DNA from: Nitrolancea sp040255925
Lineage (GTDB): Bacteria; Chloroflexota; Chloroflexia; Thermomicrobiales; Thermomicrobiaceae
Length of the DNA: 5,483 nt
NCBI GenBank assembly: GCA_040255925.1
Contig: JBDZVX010000151.1
Location: 1 to 5,483 of the forward strand
Direction of reading: 5' to 3'
Part shown: positions 4,785 through 5,483 of the stretch, piece after piece
How the letters are laid out: every line of letters starts with the position of its first letter
Position numbering within the stretch: position 1 is the stretch's first letter
Program-made: the position numbers and the translations under genes
Notes under the pieces: model-generated
The model's database searches: none
What the model was told of the DNA's origin: nothing
Seen by the model: only the letters and a program-made list of their open reading frames with translations

Positions 4785-5483
4785 CTACGGTCGGCGAAGC
4801 CAGACGGTCGCGCCAGGATGCCAACCCGCGAGGACAGTCCAGCCGTGACGGATGGGGAGCGGCCGGTAAGCGGCACTGAGGTAGCCGGAGACGCTGACGT
4901 GGACACCGTCCCAGTCCTTGGCGACCTTGGCCCAGTCGGGAATGATAAGCCCTGTGGAGTCAGGGTATCCCCAGTCGTAGGTGAGGAAGCTCTTCGCGGC
5001 ATAGGGAAATGAGTCGACGAATTCGGACCAGTCTCGCGCGCTGGCAATCTCGTAGACACGCGGCTTGGTGTTACCGAATTCGAGTGGAGTATTGCTCACG
5101 GCAGGCCTGAGTTGGTAATCATCCAGGAGCCATGGCAGCCCGTTCCGCACCGTTCGCGCATCCAGGGTGAGCGGCAGACGGGGGGTGATCCACCAACTCG
5201 AATACCTGTCCAGCTGTGATGACGCGATGGCCACCTCATGGGCAAGGTCGAAGCGCTGCGGCCATTCCCAACCTAACGGAAGCTGCTCCGCGATTGCGAA
5301 AGGCGCCGACCACCAGTCGCCAATGCCGTGGGCATCAAGGTAATCAGCGACACGCCGCAGGTCAACGTCGAGGAGTTGGAGGATCGGGGCGATTCGCCGC
5401 CAGAAATGCCCGCTTCCGTGCGATGCACCTTCGACATGTTCCGCGAGCATCTCCTCAGCATACGCCAATGAGATGCCGCGACG
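4785..5483 (-). CDS. Tryptophan-rich protein of unknown function (copy B, N-terminus beyond the window)
   Basis: Identical to codons 53 to the stop of the gene at 1029-1883 (232 residues plus stop); the 5' part is cut by the window end. It shows the same C-terminal blocks: VYEIASARDWSEFV, PDWAKVAKDWDGVHVSVSGYL and GWTVLAGWHPGATVWL. The internal TTG near 5468 is not a start; the frame simply continues out of the window. No family is recognised with confidence. Confidence 0.72.
   Translation of the reverse strand, partial: RRGISLAYAEEMLAEHVEGASHGSGHFWRRIAPILQLLDVDLRRVADYLDAHGIGDWWSAPFAIAEQLPLGWEWPQRFDLAHEVAIASSQLDRYSSWWITPRLPLTLDARTVRNGLPWLLDDYQLRPAVSNTPLEFGNTKPRVYEIASARDWSEFVDSFPYAAKSFLTYDWGYPDSTGLIIPDWAKVAKDWDGVHVSVSGYLSAAYRPLPIRHGWTVLAGWHPGATVWLRRP

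Larger units (their letters stand above)
3757..5483. repeat. Direct repeat copy B (period 3756 bp)
   Basis: Second copy of the block at 1-1727, running to the last base of the window. Left of this copy the sequence continues the M50 gene upstream to the joint near 3600. Copy A is cut by the window start before that point, so whether both copies share the same left context cannot be seen. If the molecule is a 3756-bp circle, this copy is the same DNA as copy A. Confidence 0.97.

Noticed and set aside
1..5483. A conventional small plasmid of 3756 bp
   Set aside because: Period and end overlap allow a circle, but no Rep protein, relaxase, partition gene, iterons or recognisable origin is seen; most of the unit is truncated genes.
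1..5483. CRISPR arrays, tRNA or rRNA genes
   Set aside because: No short regularly spaced repeats, cloverleaf-like segment or conserved rRNA block was seen on either strand.

Overview
The window is bacterial. The coding stretches are GC-rich (one line of the peptidase gene counts to about 72% G+C, one line of the gene at 1029-1883 to about 62%), at least one gene has a clear Shine-Dalgarno sequence, and there is a transposase of the IS1182 type. An M50 peptidase with CBS domains, this transposase type and a secreted four-cysteine protein would fit Chloroflexota (Thermomicrobia-like) or a high-GC Gram-positive. That placement is a weak inference.

The dominant structure is an exact direct repeat: bases 1-1727 recur as 3757-5483, a constant offset of 3756, and every block compared is identical. 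The window therefore shows about 1.46 turns of one 3756-bp unit. It is either a tandem array or duplication, or a circular molecule (or circular assembly) read past its starting point. No replication gene, relaxase, partition gene or recognisable origin is seen in the unit.

Going once round the unit from the joint near 3600: (1) the C-terminal third of an M50 site-2-protease-like protein with a CBS pair, + strand, 3612-4247, its N-terminal half lost (also 3-491); (2) about 300 bp with no convincing gene; (3) a short decayed piece of an IS1182-type transposase (4546-4682, also 790-926); (4) an unfamiliar tryptophan-rich protein on the - strand (1029-1883; its C-terminal part recurs at 4785-5483); (5) a perfect 20-bp-stem hairpin (1913-1955); (6) a secreted four-cysteine protein of unknown function on the - strand (1985-2584); (7) a roughly 48% G+C stretch of about 600 bp without an intact gene but with inverted repeats; (8) the first ~120 codons of an IS1182-type transposase (3241-3603), which runs straight into the truncated M50 gene.

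Two unrelated genes are cut at the same point, near 3596-3604, where the sequence also changes from one to the other, and the unit repeats. The simplest reading is that this point is the recombination joint that closed the circle or made the tandem duplication. The genes do not form an obvious pathway. The two - strand genes may be co-oriented neighbours separated by a strong hairpin; the rest is mobile-element debris and a broken protease gene.
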